A model generated the notes under the pieces. That model ran no database searches, was not told the origin of the DNA, and saw nothing but the letters and a program-made list of their open reading frames with translations. Positions 34,979-45,023 of a stretch of DNA of 64,000 nt are shown here, piece after piece. Each line of letters starts with the position of its first letter. The stretch's first letter is position 1. The DNA comes from Anaerolineaceae bacterium (GTDB lineage: Bacteria; Chloroflexota; Anaerolineae; Aggregatilineales; Phototrophicaceae): NCBI GenBank assembly GCA_002702065.1, contig NZXX01000001.1:1302001-1366000 (forward strand), written 5' to 3'. A program made the translations under genes and the position numbers.

Positions 34979-35341
34979 TCAATCCAGGCGCAGCATGCAA
35001 TCGCCGTGCCAGGCGAGGATGCCGTTCGGCATCCGCTCGTAGGCCAGCGGATCATCCGGATGCTTATAAACAAACACATATAATGAACCGGCATATGCAA
35101 TGAGGCTGGTTTTTCGCCTGCCGGTATCGGTGATGACGTATTCTGATCCCAGACTATCCCCATATCGCAGTGCGTCTTTATCGGCTTCGGTCCAGGTGTT
35201 CTCACCTTCGAGCAGCGTGTAGTGCGGATGGGACTGCACGATCGTGCTGAACCCACTTTTTAACAGACAGTCGGAAATGGTCATTTGTTCCGGCTGCACC
35301 AGCAGCACCAAGGAAGCGAGTGCCAGGATTAAAGCGTGCAT
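34979..35341 (-). CDS. Secreted small late protein
   Basis: 120 residues with a short signal peptide (MHALILALASLVLLVQPEQ). The remainder is mixed alpha/beta with YVITDTGRRKTSLIAYAGS and two cysteines (DCLLK and GDCML) that could form a disulfide outside the cell. Its start overlaps the end of the preceding small gene by 13 bases. Not recognised. Confidence 0.58.
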   Translation of the reverse strand: MHALILALASLVLLVQPEQMTISDCLLKSGFSTIVQSHPHYTLLEGENTWTEADKDALRYGDSLGSEYVITDTGRRKTSLIAYAGSLYVFVYKHPDDPLAYERMPNGILAWHGDCMLRLD

Positions 35342-35499
35342 GAAAATGTCTCCAGTAGATGATGGATCAGCGCCAGGCTGTCGGGAATTGACATGCCGAA
35401 CGCTCGTGCGACATTGTCGATCAATAGAGCACCTTCACATGCCAGCGAATGGAGGGAGACTGCCCGGCGCAAAAAATCCATGTGTTCGAAATCACTCAT
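35329..35499 (-). CDS. Small late prophage protein, 56 residues
   Basis: ATG at 35499 overlaps the stop of the upstream fibre-like gene (ATGA), and its own end overlaps the next start, so it fits the coupled operon. Sequence features: MSDFEHMDFLRRAVSLHSLA, then ALLIDNVARAFGMSIPDSLA; helical, soluble, no known family. Confidence 0.6.
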   Translation of the reverse strand: MSDFEHMDFLRRAVSLHSLACEGALLIDNVARAFGMSIPDSLALIHHLLETFSCTL

Positions 35500-36668
35500 G
35501 CGGCCCATACCTCTCCTGCGGCCAGGCCTTGTGCCCGTGCCAGCACTTGCAGATTGTTGACGATTTGCGGTTCGATCACGTAATCGGTCAAGAAGCAGCT
35601 TGCCAAGTAGTTCGGCCAGAAGTTAACATTTGAAATCGTGCCGATTCGTGAGGATGTATCGGATAAGGAACCGGTCCACGAACCAGCGGGATAGGTGGCT
35701 GACACGCTTATGCCAGGTTTGATGTATGCATTCATACCTGCGACTGAATCCCACGTGAAGATGATATACAGCCAGCGGTCATAATCGGCAGCCGTCACGG
35801 TGTAATCGGCATTATTGTTCAGCCCACCGGCAGTAATCTGACAGCGCAATGTATTGGCCGCGGATTTGCGAATCAGTAGACGATTGCTCGCATCGACGCC
35901 CAGTGTCAGTGCCACATAGGAATTGGCATCCTGCCATTGAAGCTGCGTCAGACGCAGCCCGATCCCGATGCTGCCACGGAGGGGATTAAAAACAGATTGC
36001 AACCGCCGCCACTCCATCTGGTTGTAATCATTGAGGCCATCAAACAAAGGGCATGGGTACCCCATGAATGAGTGTGAATTCAGGATAGTGCCATTGTATT
36101 GTGCGTCTAGTTGACCGACTTTTCGCACTCCAAAGTGGCTAAATGTTGCGTCAATTGGTGTGGTTGTACCAGAGGCTAAGATGGTGCGAATGTCGTTTGC
36201 AATTTTTTGTGCAGTATAAATCCCTGGCGCTGTTATTTGCCCTGAAGGTTGACCAGATTGCCCCCAATATACTGACCCTTGGTCTACCGATTCCGTGACC
36301 ACTTCAAACTCGAATGTATCCCCTAAAGTGAGTACTGCTTGGCGAACGCCTGTGGTGGTTGTATCTGAGGATACAATACGCATTCCGGCCGGAGCTTCCT
36401 GCGTGAAATGGCTTGCATTGCGCGAACCTAATTGTTCCCATCCATCAGGGAGCGCATTAGGATCAGCACCTGTCCAGGCTTCGAAATCCGGATTGACGTG
36501 GAGCTGAGTACCCGGAGAGTCGGCATACATAACATTCTTGGCAATGACACCGGAAACCTCCCGCATCGGTAGCCACATCACAGGCTGCAAAAGGTTTTGC
36601 AGGTATTGATCTGCCGTTACGCCGCCGCCTTTCAGGACCGTCAGCAATTTACCCCCGGATGTTTTCAT
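35496..36668 (-). CDS. Tail fibre / receptor-binding-like protein with LamG-type fold
   Basis: 390 residues. After a short N-terminal attachment region (LKGGGVTADQYLQNLLQPVM) there is a carbohydrate-module-like part beginning NPDFEAWTGADPNALPDGW. The C-terminal 170 residues (CPLFDGLNDYNQMEWRRLQS, then GSIGIGLRLTQLQW, YDRWLYIIFTWDS) resemble a concanavalin/LamG-type domain of the sort that binds sugars. This gene is therefore a good candidate for host recognition. It is more AT-rich than its neighbours, as often seen for exchanged fibre genes. Confidence 0.6.
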   Translation of the reverse strand: MKTSGGKLLTVLKGGGVTADQYLQNLLQPVMWLPMREVSGVIAKNVMYADSPGTQLHVNPDFEAWTGADPNALPDGWEQLGSRNASHFTQEAPAGMRIVSSDTTTTGVRQAVLTLGDTFEFEVVTESVDQGSVYWGQSGQPSGQITAPGIYTAQKIANDIRTILASGTTTPIDATFSHFGVRKVGQLDAQYNGTILNSHSFMGYPCPLFDGLNDYNQMEWRRLQSVFNPLRGSIGIGLRLTQLQWQDANSYVALTLGVDASNRLLIRKSAANTLRCQITAGGLNNNADYTVTAADYDRWLYIIFTWDSVAGMNAYIKPGISVSATYPAGSWTGSLSDTSSRIGTISNVNFWPNYLASCFLTDYVIEPQIVNNLQVLARAQGLAAGEVWAA

Positions 36669-36677
36669 AGCAACTCC

Positions 36678-38132
36678 TTATGGTGTGGCGAGCTGGTCGC
36701 TCAGTCGTGTGCCAACGACCTGACAGTAATCAATGACGACGGTTTGGCCGGTATTGTTGGTGAGTTCGATCTGCACCTCTTCCGGCGTATTCACGTTCCC
36801 CTGAGCAAAGAGGTTGAAGGCCAGATAGATGGCGGTATTGGTACCGGATGGGAGCACCATCACATCGCTGTCGGCTTCTGTGACAAGTTCACCATCGAAC
36901 GCCACATACAGCCGTGCCGTCAGATAACCCAGTGCGGTCATGTTGCTGCTCAGGTGACACTGGATGTAAGCCGCCAGGCTGTAGTTGCCGTCTGCAATTT
37001 CCTGAACGTTGAAGCCAAAATCGAAATAACTATCGGTGTCGTAGATCGTCGAGGAGAAGTCAAGCGTCACTGCATTGCCGTCGGCGACATTGGTCACTGA
37101 ATCCGGCCCAATGATCTTGTATCCCGATATGCTGCTACTTCCGGCGCCAATGGAAGGCAGGTTGTACGGCCCCAGCCACCCGGCGGGCGTGCTGCCATTG
37201 CGCACATACAGATCGCCATTCTCATTGTTGAAGTAGGCGTTCATGCCATCATGTGGATTGGCCGGGAATGATGCCGTATCACCCGACACGAAACTGGGAT
37301 CCGCGCTGCCGCCACCGCTGCCTTCACCCGGCGCGATCAGGATATCCTGTTCCGTAATTTCGGTGATGCCGTAATACAGCTTGACCCAGCCGTAGTGACG
37401 CAGGTCGTCATCCGCGCCGGTCGGGTAGTTGGTGAATACAGCGGCATGGTCGACGGCCCCACTGGCGTCGCGGCTGGTATCGGTAAAGGCGCTGCCGGCG
37501 GTATAGGTAATCGAGCCGTCGGTCTCATCCCGTTCGAGCTGAATCGCCCGGCCTTGACCCGCGCTCAGGACTCCGGCATAGGTGGCGATCAGGTCAATGC
37601 TCTTCGTCACCGGCAGGGTGTACCAGGTCGCGCCGCGCTGGAACTGACCGCCGGATAGAATTACGTGCCCGGACAGCGGTTCATCCGGACGTAGCAGGCC
37701 CCAATCCAGTTGTTCACGCCGGAAGCCCGACTGCTCGATCTCCGCCGTGCCTTCGAGGTACACCTCACCGGCGGGCCCGGCCACGCCCTGCACCTCCCAG
37801 CGCCCGTTGACCCACAGCAACAGGACACGCGTGCCGAACTTGCGCCGCCCGGACAGCAGGTTTTCCGCTGCCAGGAAGCCGGTGAAGACCCCGCCGGGCG
37901 CATCCGTCCGCGGTGATGTTTCCGTATCCGGCAGCGAGAAATCCCCGACGACGTCGTGCAGCCATACCTGGCCCACGTAATCGCGGATGTCCGGTGGCAG
38001 GTAGATATTATTCGGTGGCGGCTGACCAGGATGCCCCAGCTGCGCCGTGATCGGTTCGCGCAGCTTGCTGTCGCGGCCACCGAGCGACTCGTACCAGAAG
38101 TCCCGGACTTCACCGGTTCGAAAAATCGTCAT
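36678..38132 (-). CDS. Tail tip/fibre protein
   Basis: 484 residues, beta-rich. The N-terminal half (RDYVGQVWLHDVVGDFSLPD, LLWVNGRWEVQGVAG) looks like a structural connector. The middle has FPANPHDGMNAYFNNENGDL and YVRNGSTPAGWLGPYNLP, typical of fibre-tip modules. The C-terminal 130 residues form a jelly-roll-like sheet. Its start overlaps the stop of the 1196-residue protein (ATGA), so they are likely assembled together. Confidence 0.58.
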   Translation of the reverse strand: MTIFRTGEVRDFWYESLGGRDSKLREPITAQLGHPGQPPPNNIYLPPDIRDYVGQVWLHDVVGDFSLPDTETSPRTDAPGGVFTGFLAAENLLSGRRKFGTRVLLLWVNGRWEVQGVAGPAGEVYLEGTAEIEQSGFRREQLDWGLLRPDEPLSGHVILSGGQFQRGATWYTLPVTKSIDLIATYAGVLSAGQGRAIQLERDETDGSITYTAGSAFTDTSRDASGAVDHAAVFTNYPTGADDDLRHYGWVKLYYGITEITEQDILIAPGEGSGGGSADPSFVSGDTASFPANPHDGMNAYFNNENGDLYVRNGSTPAGWLGPYNLPSIGAGSSSISGYKIIGPDSVTNVADGNAVTLDFSSTIYDTDSYFDFGFNVQEIADGNYSLAAYIQCHLSSNMTALGYLTARLYVAFDGELVTEADSDVMVLPSGTNTAIYLAFNLFAQGNVNTPEEVQIELTNNTGQTVVIDYCQVVGTRLSDQLATP

Positions 38133-41100
38133 AAGATTCCTGAGATTCCGTTGATTTGTCCGACTTCACCGACGCGCGCCGCCCAGTCGCCCAATTGGTT
38201 GTAGAGCGTCTGCCCGCCGTCGATGCTGACGCCCAGCCGGTCAAAACCAAACGCGATCACCACGTCGACGAAATCACCGTCGAGCAGCAGATTAGCATTC
38301 AGTTTCAGGCCGACATATCCATCCATCCGGCGGACTTTTGCCCACGTCTGCCCACCATTGGTCGACCGCAGCAGCCAGGGCTGATTACCGTCCTCGTCAC
38401 GAACGATGGCAACGACCTGGTTGCCATCGGTAGCAATGCCATACGGATGAAACGGCAGCAGCTGATAGGATTGGCGCTCGGTATAGGTAGGGCCGGTGAG
38501 CGCCAGCGTGTACAGCGCCCGGTTGGTGTCGTATTCGACCAGGTCGGCATCGATGTCGATGTTGTCGATCAGGATGGCGTGATTGGAACCAACCGTGTTC
38601 TCCCAGGTCATTTGCACCGAAACCACGACAGACCACACCTGAACCCCTTCGAGCCCCATCTCAAAAGCGGTGGCCGAGAAGGTGTCGTCGAGCCACACAC
38701 CCTCAAATTCCTTTTCATAAGGCTTCCGTATGAGCTCACCGTTCAGGTCCAGCGCGCTGATCAAGACTTTGGTTTTTCTACCTGTGCCGCCGCTGCCACC
38801 GGTGTTGCTCACTTCGAATTCGATGCCATTGACGGTATAGAATGCCGTCAGGTCGACCGTGACATTGAGCGTGTGCTCGCCAGAGCCAAAGCCCGGATCG
38901 AACTCGCTGTAGGCTTCACAGACGGTCGCGAAGCAGTTGACACCGCCCGTGTGGCCGGTATAGCTGACACTGTAGTTGGGATAATCATCGCCCCCTAAAC
39001 CCGTCTGAAACGTCACGGGTTCGAGTGGGTCCTCCGGCTGGGGCGATTCCGGCTTGATGAGCCCGACAATCCCGTTGGACGTGGAGGTTAGCGCGATCGC
39101 CGACGGTTCGACCGACCAGCCGGTGGGGTTCGTTACCTGCGTGATGCTGCCCGTTTTGGTGCTAGCCGTATAGACGCTGTACAGGAAATTGCCGTCACTG
39201 TCCTGGTCGCCTTCGTGGGCGGTAAACACCAAGCGCTCGTTGTACAGCGCCGCCCCGATGGGGACCAGCCGTTCCTCGCCCACATTCACAGGATCCGGAT
39301 GGCCGAATACTTCGCCGCTGTCCCAGGTGCTACCGCCATCGGTCGAGCGATAGACGTGTGTGCCCTCATGATTGCGCCAGATCACGACCCAGTAATCCGC
39401 TTTGACCGGGTCGATGAGAATCCGTGCCTGGCGGTAGAACCCGGTCTCGCCATAATCATTGACACCGAACCAGGTTTCGCCCTCATCGAAGTCCGCTTCT
39501 GCAGCCAGCAGATCGGCGACGGTGTACAGTGTCAGGTCGCCCTGGCCGATGCCCTCCGGATCATACGTCAGCACCGCCTGCACCAATGGGTCGGCGGGAT
39601 CGAGAAACCAGCCGGTGTGCCGATCGAGATCAGCGCTCAGCACATTCGCGTCGCCGATGGCCGCCCACCTCGTTTGCGCCGTGGCAAAGGTAAACGAGCG
39701 CGCCTGGCGCATATTCTCATTCCACGCGGTCATCGCGGCCAGGTCCAGTCCCAGGTCCGGCGAGGGTGTGCTGTAAGGGTCGAAATAGGCCGGTACCGGC
39801 TTCGTCACCCATGTCGAGCCAGCGCCGGGATTAATCGGGATTTTGATGCCCGGAAAGCCAAAGGACTCGACCTTCAGTTCGACGCTCAGCGTTTTGCCGG
39901 TTTTCGCCCAATTCCGAGAAACCCGCACCGGCAGGCAGCGCGCATTGGCCCAGCCCTCCTCGGCGGGGTCCAGATAGGCGGGTAACGTCGTCGCCAACCA
40001 GCGATCCACATCACACGGCTGCGCCACGTCCATGTTGCCGTTGACCGAGATCTCGAAGTCGCCGCTGCGCGTGTTCTGGACCGCGTGATGAAACCCGGCG
40101 ATTTCGTTCACCCGCCGCTGTCCGCCGGTGAGCGTCACTGTCGTATCGGGCAGGGTGGTTTCACCCCCGGCCTGCGAACGCACATAGCCCGGCGCCAGCG
40201 ACCGGAAGGCCTTCGATTCACTGCTGCCACCATAGGCAAACGCACCGGCGAAGGTTTTGCCGACCTGAGGGCGAAAGCGCAGCGGACGCTCCAGCTCGCC
40301 GGTGATGTCCCCGGCGATATACGTCCATTGGGTATCGAGGGCACCGCGATCGGCATCGGTCATGTAGAGCGGACTCTTGTGCATCACCGTCGTGCCGTCG
40401 GCGCGGCTGCCGATGACGCCGGGGCCATCCAGAAAACCGGTCAGCTGCTCAATCTGCTCACCCATCGTCACACCCTGATCCAGATTCTGGATTTTGCGTC
40501 GCAGATCCAGCAGCGCCGGGTCGAAGTCGACGTCATGGCCGCAGACCAGGTACGGCGCGTGCAGGCTGCTCAGGTAGTTCAGCACGCCCACCGGGTTGCT
40601 CTGCACCTGCTTTACCTCGGCCCAGTTGCCCGGCGTCTTCTTCTCCATGACGATTTGCTTCTCAATCGGCACATACTTCGCCATCCGGATCGGGCCTTCG
40701 AGCGTCACGGTTGTCGCCCGGAGGCCGCGCCCGGTACGTCGGGCCGTTTCGAGTGCATACCCCACGAAGTTGGTCGCGACGCCAGCCGGATCGACCAGGT
40801 CAGCCGGGGTGTAGCTGCCCCACATCGGCGCTTCGGTCAGCAAAAAGAGCTGGCCGGGGAACAGCACGTCATTGCCGACCGGCTCCTCGAACGTCAGCGT
40901 GAACGAGCAACCCAGCGCGTCCTGCTGGCAGTCGATCTCCGCCATGCTGTAACGGGCATTCAGGGGCGGGAAGTCGGTGTCATCGTTGGCGAACAGGTAC
41001 CGGTACGCCGTCGTCACCTTCCCGCGCGAGTTGATGGCGCGGTACGTGATCTCGTGACAGCCCGGCTCGCAGTCGATCACCAGTTGGCTCTGGCTGGAGG

Positions 41101-41719
41101 ACACGACTGTCTGCCCATCGACGCCCCAGGTGTGCGAGCTGTACGTCTGCCCGGTCCAGTAGTAGGGATCCACCTCGATGGTAAAGCGCGCCTTGCCGGC
41201 TGCCGGATCGACGTCGGCCTGCTGGTGCGGGCCTAAGTTGATCAGGTCATGTGGGTGCCGCTGCGATGCCGAGAACGGCAGATCCCAGAACTTGTAAAAG
41301 ACCCCTTTTCGGATGCTGCTCATCAGGCCCCAGGCTGGACGGAACTTGACGATGCTGATGTACTGGTTATCCGCCAGCACCTGCTGGACGTCGCGGGCGT
41401 AACCAGGCTCGCCGGGATACTTGGCATCCAGGTAGAGCGTGTTGCTGGTCGTCGCCTTGCGGATCACGCCATACGTCACATCCGCCGTCCGCGGTGCCGT
41501 GCCGATCATGACCATCCGTCCAACTTGCGCCTCGGTCAGCCAGTCGGCGCTGGTGTTGTCCACCGTGACGCCGGCCAGCGGATACAGAAACTCGGTCTGG
41601 TTGATCTGCGCTTCCGCGACGATGGTCAGCGGCACCGCGTTCACCGTAAGCAGGCGCGCGCCGCTGTAGTGGTGATGGGGGTGCCGGATTTTGGTCGCAT
41701 CTGATGCTGAGAGGGTCAT
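38129..41719 (-). CDS. Large tail tip / host-interaction protein with sialidase-type BNR repeats
   Basis: 1196 residues from ATG 41719 (TGGAGCCCT upstream); an ATG at 41743 is less likely. The N-terminal 600 residues are beta-rich, with tail-tip-like text (VQNTRSGDFEISVNGNMDVA). The C-terminal 450 residues carry BNR/Asp-box repeats: YRSTDGGSTWDSG, LRSTNGGQTWAKV and SIDGGQTLYNQL, i.e. S.DGG.TW. Such beta-propellers bind or cleave polysaccharides. Probable tail tip or spike that contacts the cell surface; enzymatic activity not shown. Confidence 0.68.
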   Translation of the reverse strand: MTLSASDATKIRHPHHHYSGARLLTVNAVPLTIVAEAQINQTEFLYPLAGVTVDNTSADWLTEAQVGRMVMIGTAPRTADVTYGVIRKATTSNTLYLDAKYPGEPGYARDVQQVLADNQYISIVKFRPAWGLMSSIRKGVFYKFWDLPFSASQRHPHDLINLGPHQQADVDPAAGKARFTIEVDPYYWTGQTYSSHTWGVDGQTVVSSSQSQLVIDCEPGCHEITYRAINSRGKVTTAYRYLFANDDTDFPPLNARYSMAEIDCQQDALGCSFTLTFEEPVGNDVLFPGQLFLLTEAPMWGSYTPADLVDPAGVATNFVGYALETARRTGRGLRATTVTLEGPIRMAKYVPIEKQIVMEKKTPGNWAEVKQVQSNPVGVLNYLSSLHAPYLVCGHDVDFDPALLDLRRKIQNLDQGVTMGEQIEQLTGFLDGPGVIGSRADGTTVMHKSPLYMTDADRGALDTQWTYIAGDITGELERPLRFRPQVGKTFAGAFAYGGSSESKAFRSLAPGYVRSQAGGETTLPDTTVTLTGGQRRVNEIAGFHHAVQNTRSGDFEISVNGNMDVAQPCDVDRWLATTLPAYLDPAEEGWANARCLPVRVSRNWAKTGKTLSVELKVESFGFPGIKIPINPGAGSTWVTKPVPAYFDPYSTPSPDLGLDLAAMTAWNENMRQARSFTFATAQTRWAAIGDANVLSADLDRHTGWFLDPADPLVQAVLTYDPEGIGQGDLTLYTVADLLAAEADFDEGETWFGVNDYGETGFYRQARILIDPVKADYWVVIWRNHEGTHVYRSTDGGSTWDSGEVFGHPDPVNVGEERLVPIGAALYNERLVFTAHEGDQDSDGNFLYSVYTASTKTGSITQVTNPTGWSVEPSAIALTSTSNGIVGLIKPESPQPEDPLEPVTFQTGLGGDDYPNYSVSYTGHTGGVNCFATVCEAYSEFDPGFGSGEHTLNVTVDLTAFYTVNGIEFEVSNTGGSGGTGRKTKVLISALDLNGELIRKPYEKEFEGVWLDDTFSATAFEMGLEGVQVWSVVVSVQMTWENTVGSNHAILIDNIDIDADLVEYDTNRALYTLALTGPTYTERQSYQLLPFHPYGIATDGNQVVAIVRDEDGNQPWLLRSTNGGQTWAKVRRMDGYVGLKLNANLLLDGDFVDVVIAFGFDRLGVSIDGGQTLYNQLGDWAARVGEVGQINGISGIL

Positions 41720-41791
41720 AGGGCTCCAGGAATGAAAAAGCACCCGGCGGGGTGCTCATGGATTGCGCAAAAAATTGTGCAGATAAATGTA

Positions 41792-42193
41792 TCAGGCGTT
41801 CAGGAATTCGCTCACGAGTTCCCACTGGGTCGGGCCTGGCCGCAGCTTCACGCTGTCCAGCAGGGTAGCGAAGACATACGTATTGCTGCCTTCAATTTGT
41901 TCGGCGCTATCGCCATCCAACGTGGCGGTGTTAGCTCCGGCAACCCACTTGAACGTGTACTCCTGATTATTCGCCTCGGCCAGCGGCGGTAGGTTGATCG
42001 TCACATTGTTGGAGGTCGTGTCGATCCGGGTGTAATCGTCGTCCGAGTCCAGATCGTGCGTGGTGGCGGTGATCGTCTGCTGGGCCACCAGCGCCGCCGA
42101 GTCGATGATGTTACGAATTTCCTGCCCGGTGGTGCCGTTCGCACCGCTGGTGTCGATCGCTGCGGACAATGTACTGCGTGCCTGTTGGGTCAT
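41792..42193 (-). CDS. Minor structural protein
   Basis: 133 residues. A helical N terminus (GQEIRNIIDSAALVAQQTIT) is followed by a small beta domain (NNVTINLPPLAEANNQEYTF) ending in LRPGPTQWELVSEF, a pattern common at the tips of phage fibre proteins. It lies between the tail-tip gene and the 168-residue protein, ATGA-coupled to the latter. Confidence 0.55.
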   Translation of the reverse strand: MTQQARSTLSAAIDTSGANGTTGQEIRNIIDSAALVAQQTITATTHDLDSDDDYTRIDTTSNNVTINLPPLAEANNQEYTFKWVAGANTATLDGDSAEQIEGSNTYVFATLLDSVKLRPGPTQWELVSEFLNA

Positions 42194-42696
42194 GCCGGTA
42201 TCCCACCTTTGCTGAAGTCACTGTTGAAGTCGCTGTTAAAATCCCCGCCGCTGTTGGCGATCACGCCCTCGTCGAAGTCGATCAGGCGTAACCCCTCCAT
42301 CTGGCCGGAGCCAGCCCGCGAGCTGCCCGCGTCCGCCGGTTCGTTGAAGTGGCCGTAGACATTGAGGCACACCCAACCCTTACGCACCACGTAGGTGACA
42401 ATCGTCAGCTGCTGGTTTACGCCGTTGTCAGGAAAGAACGCCGTTTGAATGTAATCGATCTGGCCCGGGCTAAGCGCGTTGAAATACCACGAACCATTCC
42501 ACCGGCCCAGGAAGCGCCGCGTGCCATCCAGCCCGCCCGGCGTCTGCGCGTCATACTGCCGGAACATCTCCGAAGGCGTCACCGGCGAAAACCAGGGCAC
42601 GTGCTGATCCGTCTGCTCCGGGAAGGCGCGGACGTTGTAGGTGCTGGTCATATCGCTGGCCGGATGCGTGCCGGTGCGGATGCGATATGCGCTCAT
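42190..42696 (-). CDS. Distal tail-associated protein
   Basis: 168 residues immediately after the tape measure gene, where siphophages encode the distal tail protein. Beta-rich with GTRRFLGRWNGSWYFNALSP and VRKGWVCLNVYGHFNEP. The C terminus has a short repeat (FNSDFNSDFSKGG), in DNA a 12-base tandem repeat at about 42203-42240, a possible slippage spot. Function inferred from position. Confidence 0.55.
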   Translation of the reverse strand: MSAYRIRTGTHPASDMTSTYNVRAFPEQTDQHVPWFSPVTPSEMFRQYDAQTPGGLDGTRRFLGRWNGSWYFNALSPGQIDYIQTAFFPDNGVNQQLTIVTYVVRKGWVCLNVYGHFNEPADAGSSRAGSGQMEGLRLIDFDEGVIANSGGDFNSDFNSDFSKGGIPA

Positions 42697-44972
42697 GCCC
42701 GCCCCCGTGCCATCGCGATGCCTTCACCCATTTCCATGATGATCGTCGTCATCTCGCGTTTGAAGTCCTGCCGCGTCATTTTATCGTCGACCATCAGGGG
42801 GCCGTTGACATTCACCACGATGCCCCCCATACCCGCTGGCCCACCGGCAGAGCGCCGGTATGGGATGATCGCTTCATCCCAGCCGGGCGGCACGTCATTG
42901 ACCACCGCCACTGCCGCACGATCCCCATAAATGCTGCGGGTCGACGGTGTGCCGGCGGCAAAGGCGCGCACGGTGCGTCCAAGGATATTGGCCTGCTGCT
43001 GGTTGGCTGCAATTGTGACATTCGCGTAGGGGTTCATTTGTGCCCGTGCCTGGCTGCTGTAAAAGGCATTCGCCTGCCGTTGCAGATTGCCGATGATATT
43101 ATTGAAGGTGTCAATGCCAGCAGCCTCAAGCACCTTAAATCCGGCCTGGATCACATTCGTCATATCCCGATTGGCGTCATCCAGTTCATCGACCAGCGCC
43201 TGAAGCGATTCCTTGTAGGCTGCCTTCTCGTCCGCCAGGCGTTGCTGAATTTCGTTTCGGATTTGCTCCGCAGCGGCCTCTCGTTCCTGCAATTCGGCCT
43301 CGAGCTTCTGGCGCTTGGCGTCACTCTCTTTGTCCAGCGCGTCTAGTTTCTGATTGAGCAACTGCTGGTTGCGCTGCGATTCCTCGTTGAAGTCCTCCAG
43401 ACGGCGCTGTGCCTCAATCGAGAGGTTGTCTTTTTCCTTCTGGCTGTTGAGCTTAAAGCGCTGCTGGGCCTGAATGAACTGGGCTGTATTGTTGGCGAGT
43501 TCGGCCTCAAACTGATCCTGCTCCAACTGGCGCGAAAGCTCCAGCAACCGCCGATTTCCATCTTCTTTGAGGCGGGCCAGCGATTTATTAAATTCACGCG
43601 TGCGCTTAAGTTCGGACTGCCGGTAGTCCGTTTCGATCTCGGTGCGTTTGTCCGCCTGCTGGGCGTCGAACTCAACCAGATTGGCGCGTGCTTTGGACAG
43701 CGCCTTTTCCGCCGATTCGATCTGCTTGTCACCCTGCGTCTTGATTTGCACCATCTGATCCTGATGCTGGGCTTCAAGTTCGACGGCGCGTTGACCCAGC
43801 TGCTCCAGCGCGTTCTGCGCGTCTCTGGCGAGGGCTGCCGGCAGTTCCCGACTGAGGACCTCGCTCAGGGTTACAATATCTCTTGATCGCTGTGTGAGCT
43901 GCTCGGAGAGTTCTACCGAGGCCTCACCAGAACGGACAATACTGAAAATCAGTTTCTGTTCAAGGTTGAGGCTCTTGATACGCTCCTGAATCGCCATGCC
44001 GGTTGAATTCACAGCTTCCATTTCAGCGCTCAATTGAGTTTGGATGCGCTGATCGACAATCGACTGGCGGCGCTTGGCAAGCTCTTTCTCTGCTTCTTCC
44101 AATGTTCGGGTAGCGACTTCAGTGCTATCAGCAGCAGCCTCAAGTCGAGACAAACCGAATTCGAGATCTCGTAGCTCCTGCTCCAGTTTCTGTGTTTCTT
44201 CGCGTAACTGGCGTGCACCACCGAGATCCAGAGCATCGGCAATACCTCGGCCAACAGTACCTACTTGCGCCTCTAGATTGGTAAATAATCGCTGGTATTC
44301 CTGTACGCGCGACCGAGTAATCTCGATCTCGATCTTCTGTGTGGCGATAGCAGCCCGAACATTTTCCTCAGTGCCAGTTTTCAGAGCGCGGTAGTAGGCC
44401 TCCTGACTGGCGATGATGGATTTAACGGATTGTTCAATACCAGCGGTCGACGCTTTCAGTGCGACAATTGTGGCTCCGATGGCCAGCGCCGCCGCCGTAC
44501 CCGCTACGCCCAGACCGCCCAACGTGGAGGTCAATTTGCCAATAACATCCGTAGAGAGATTCCCGCCCAGAGGAACAGCCGGCAGCGCCCGTACCTCAGA
44601 ACCAATGACCTGCAAGGTGTTCCGACCTCGTCCCTGCCCGGCACTGGAGGCCTGCCGCACAACTTGGTTCACCTCGGCAGCGCTGGCCCCCATCCGATCC
44701 AGACGGGTTTGCACCGACTGAAGAATCTTGTCGAAGTCCTTGCCATTCTTGGTGGATTTTTCCAGTTCCTTAGCGATGTTGCGCAGCGCCTCCTGGCGCT
44801 CAAGGCCGCGCATTGTCCGCACCCATTTTTCAGAGACATTGGTGGCGAATGAGGCTTCGGCGCGGGCCTCAATCGTGCGCAGTTTCACATTGTTAAGGGC
44901 GCGTTCAACCTTTTTGTCGCCGCTTATTTCGAATTCGGTGAGAATCCGATTTCGGATTTCGTTATCGGTCAT
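42693..44972 (-). CDS. Tail tape measure protein
   Basis: 759 residues; GAGGGC precedes the ATG. N-terminal globular/helical part, then a hydrophobic segment (VIGKLTSTLGGLGVAGTAAA, then LAIGATIVALKAS) and a long coiled coil from about 190 to 640 rich in Glu, Gln, Arg (QELRDLEFGLSRLEAAADS, AELQEREAAAEQIRNEIQQR). The C terminus is globular with Gly/Pro-rich GGPAGMGGIVVNVNGP. This matches tape measures, which set tail length. It is the longest coiled-coil gene after the tail chaperones, the expected place. Confidence 0.85.
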   Translation of the reverse strand: MTDNEIRNRILTEFEISGDKKVERALNNVKLRTIEARAEASFATNVSEKWVRTMRGLERQEALRNIAKELEKSTKNGKDFDKILQSVQTRLDRMGASAAEVNQVVRQASSAGQGRGRNTLQVIGSEVRALPAVPLGGNLSTDVIGKLTSTLGGLGVAGTAAALAIGATIVALKASTAGIEQSVKSIIASQEAYYRALKTGTEENVRAAIATQKIEIEITRSRVQEYQRLFTNLEAQVGTVGRGIADALDLGGARQLREETQKLEQELRDLEFGLSRLEAAADSTEVATRTLEEAEKELAKRRQSIVDQRIQTQLSAEMEAVNSTGMAIQERIKSLNLEQKLIFSIVRSGEASVELSEQLTQRSRDIVTLSEVLSRELPAALARDAQNALEQLGQRAVELEAQHQDQMVQIKTQGDKQIESAEKALSKARANLVEFDAQQADKRTEIETDYRQSELKRTREFNKSLARLKEDGNRRLLELSRQLEQDQFEAELANNTAQFIQAQQRFKLNSQKEKDNLSIEAQRRLEDFNEESQRNQQLLNQKLDALDKESDAKRQKLEAELQEREAAAEQIRNEIQQRLADEKAAYKESLQALVDELDDANRDMTNVIQAGFKVLEAAGIDTFNNIIGNLQRQANAFYSSQARAQMNPYANVTIAANQQQANILGRTVRAFAAGTPSTRSIYGDRAAVAVVNDVPPGWDEAIIPYRRSAGGPAGMGGIVVNVNGPLMVDDKMTRQDFKREMTTIIMEMGEGIAMARGRA

Positions 44973-45023
44973 ACTGCCCTCAAAACAAAACAGCGCTTGC
45001 GCGCTGCCTTACGTACAGTGAAT

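Noticed and set aside
40085..41236. 383-codon plus-strand frame within the large tail protein gene
   Set aside because: Antisense frame in a high-GC gene, in line with many others in this region; no start context.
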